Shown: positions 62,720-64,000 of the stretch, piece by piece
Numbering within the stretch: position 1 is the first letter of the stretch
Layout of the letters: each line of letters starts with the position of its first letter
NCBI RefSeq assembly: GCF_014203795.1
Contig: NZ_JACHJU010000002.1
Location: 868,001-932,000 of the forward strand
Length of the DNA: 64,000 nucleotides
Source of the DNA: Streptosporangium album
Lineage (GTDB): Bacteria > Actinomycetota > Actinomycetes > Streptosporangiales > Streptosporangiaceae
Reading direction: 5' to 3'
Notes under the pieces: generated by a model
Told to the model about the DNA's origin: nothing
Database searches by the model: none
Seen by the model: only the letters and a program-made list of their open reading frames with translations
Made by a program: the position numbers and the translations under genes

Positions 62720-64000
62720 GAGAGACCGGCGGCCGGGGACCCGGCCGTGGCGGCTCCGGCAACGGATCCGCCGGAGGATCCGGCCGCCGGGCCCCGGGAG
62801 GGCCCGGCCGTGCCGGCAAGCCGAACGGCCCGGACGCGGCGGGGAAGCCGGGTCCCTCCGGCAGGCCCGCCCGCCCGGAGGGCTCGGGCAGACCCGACGG
62901 CACCGGCGGTCCCGGCAGGCCGTCCGGCTCCGAGGGGCAGGGCGCACCAGGCCGCTCGGACGGGGCCGGAAGGCAGGGCGGTCCGGCGGGCCCGGGCAAG
63001 GCCGGGGCTCCGAAAGCAGACAAGTCCGGATCTTCAGGTAAGTCCGGCCCGCAAGGCACGTCCGGTGCTTCGGGGAGGTCCGGCGCCTCGGGCAAGGCCC
63101 GTGGTTCCGCCGGGGCGGGCAGGCAGCGTTCCGACGGTCCCGCCAGATCGGGTGGTCCTCCGGCGGCGGGCAGATCCGCCCGTCCCGAAGGCACGGGGAG
63201 GTCCGGCAGGTCGTCGGGCCCGGAGACGCCGCGCAGGCCGCGCAGGCCGCGCAGTTCCCCGCGGCCGGACGCTCCGCAGGCACCCCCGGAGCGGGGCCGC
63301 AGCGGAGCGGGACGCGGGAGCGGCCGACCGGCCGATCCCGGCCGCACGCCGGGCAGGAGCGGGGCGGGGGGCAGACCGCCCCGGCCGCCGGTGCGCCCGC
63401 CGGCGGTGCTGCGTCTGGGCAACCCCGGCAGGCGGATCAACATCGGCCTGATCGCGATGACCTTCGTGCTGACCATCTTCGCCGGCCGGCTGATCCAGCT
63501 CCAGGGCCTGGACTCCAAGGTCTACGCCGCGCAGGCGGCCAAGCAGCGGGTCCAGAGCGAGAAGCTGACCGCGCGACGGGGCTCGATCACCGATGTCAAC
63601 GGGCACGAGCTCGCGCTGACCCTGGAGGCGCGCGAGATCTTCGTCGACCCTTCGGAGATCACCCCGGGCAAGCGCGACGAGGTGGCCACGGTCCTGGCCG
63701 CCGAACTGAACCAGCCCAAGGAGCAGATCGCGGCCAAGCTCGTCAACAGCGCCAGCCGCTACCAGCAGGTGGCCGCCGCCGTCGAGCCGTCCGTCGCCCA
63801 GCGGATCATGGACCGCAAGCCCAGGCTCGTGGGGGTCGGGAGCAAGCACGTCTACCGGCGCGACTACCCGGGCGGTGACCTGGCGGGCACCCTGCTGGGC
63901 TTCGTCGGCGCCGACGGCACGGGCCTGAGCGGGCTGGAGAGCACCTATGACGAACTGCTCGCCGGCCGCGACGGCGAGCAGTTCGTCGAGACAGGCCGCG
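62716..64000 (+). CDS. ftsI: septal peptidoglycan transpeptidase PbpB/FtsI, 5' part
   Basis: Open from GTG 62716 to the window edge; 428 codons are visible. Residues 1-235 are a basic Gly/Pro/Ser/Arg-rich region with GxxGxxG-like periodicity. A transmembrane helix follows at about 242-257 (NIGLIAMTFVLTIFAGRLIQ), then the dimerisation domain with the class B PBP motif RRGSITDVNGHELA. The transpeptidase SxxK, SxN and KTG motifs lie beyond the window. The N-terminal extension is several times longer than in E. coli FtsI. Confidence 0.92.
   Translation, partial: MRETGGRGPGRGGSGNGSAGGSGRRAPGGPGRAGKPNGPDAAGKPGPSGRPARPEGSGRPDGTGGPGRPSGSEGQGAPGRSDGAGRQGGPAGPGKAGAPKADKSGSSGKSGPQGTSGASGRSGASGKARGSAGAGRQRSDGPARSGGPPAAGRSARPEGTGRSGRSSGPETPRRPRRPRSSPRPDAPQAPPERGRSGAGRGSGRPADPGRTPGRSGAGGRPPRPPVRPPAVLRLGNPGRRINIGLIAMTFVLTIFAGRLIQLQGLDSKVYAAQAAKQRVQSEKLTARRGSITDVNGHELALTLEAREIFVDPSEITPGKRDEVATVLAAELNQPKEQIAAKLVNSASRYQQVAAAVEPSVAQRIMDRKPRLVGVGSKHVYRRDYPGGDLAGTLLGFVGADGTGLSGLESTYDELLAGRDGEQFVETGR

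Overview
The window is high-GC actinobacterial chromosome with mostly core genes. The gene order (pyrBC-carAB-pyrKD-pyrF-mihF-gmk-rpoZ-coaBC-metK-priA-def-fmt-rsmB-rpe, then the riboflavin operon, efp-nusB and the start of the dcw cluster), frequent GTG/TTG starts, mihF and a helicase-degenerate priA all indicate an actinomycete. A class 1B dihydroorotate dehydrogenase (pyrK+pyrD) and lineage-style hypotheticals suggest a Streptosporangiaceae-like organism (inference; no species-level evidence). No tRNA, rRNA, CRISPR array or prophage was seen.

Layout. 1-9133: pyrimidine operon, most genes overlapping by a few bases, with an 89-bp tandem duplication at the carB 3' end. 9200-14432: mihF, gmk, rpoZ, coaBC, two small unknown/secreted genes and metK. 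14608-19903: priA followed by two tandem paralogues of unknown function carrying a shared CxCxxC motif. 19903-26244: def-fmt-rsmB-asnB-tatA-rpe, bracketed by two inverted copies of a 25-bp transposon-end-like repeat; the left copy belongs to a 169-bp MITE-like element. 26245-32179 (minus strand): a complete oligopeptide/dipeptide ABC importer in the order oppC-oppA-oppB-oppD-oppF, with an intact IS5-type element (14-bp inverted repeats, AAT target duplication) inserted just upstream of its promoter. 33510-39493: an MpaB-type oxygenase, then an FMN riboswitch controlling ribD-ribE-ribM-ribBA-ribH, then a PH-domain membrane protein. 39582-41583 (minus): a Ktr/Trk-type K+ uptake pair. 41798-45485: MoxR, CoxE, XdhC and MocA-like genes, which are maturation factors for a molybdenum hydroxylase whose structural subunits are absent here. 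45662-48754: NmrA-like, endonuclease/exonuclease/phosphatase-like and LLM flavin oxidoreductase genes. 48825-50367: a Cys-containing leader peptide ahead of a dicarboxylate/amino acid:cation symporter, suggesting cysteine-responsive control of a sulfur amino acid importer. 50496-52559: aminopeptidase P-like, efp, nusB. 52755-55344: a methyltransferase, dinB with a LexA-type box inside a promoter that should give a leaderless transcript, and a DUF3040 protein. 55462-60103 (minus): a MoxR-DUF58-transglutaminase operon divergent from the division cluster. 60502-64000: mraZ with four helically phased GTGGnG boxes over its promoter, a probable mraW-type leader, rsmH, ftsL and the 5' part of pbpB/ftsI with an unusually long disordered N-terminus.

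The strongest leads for something less well described are the leader peptide/symporter pair, the MraZ box arrays facing both ways in the mraZ upstream region, the leaderless SOS promoter of dinB, the tandem CxCxxC paralogues next to priA, the long collagen-like N-terminus of PbpB, and the orphan molybdenum-hydroxylase maturation genes. All starts and regulatory sites are judged by eye from the sequence.
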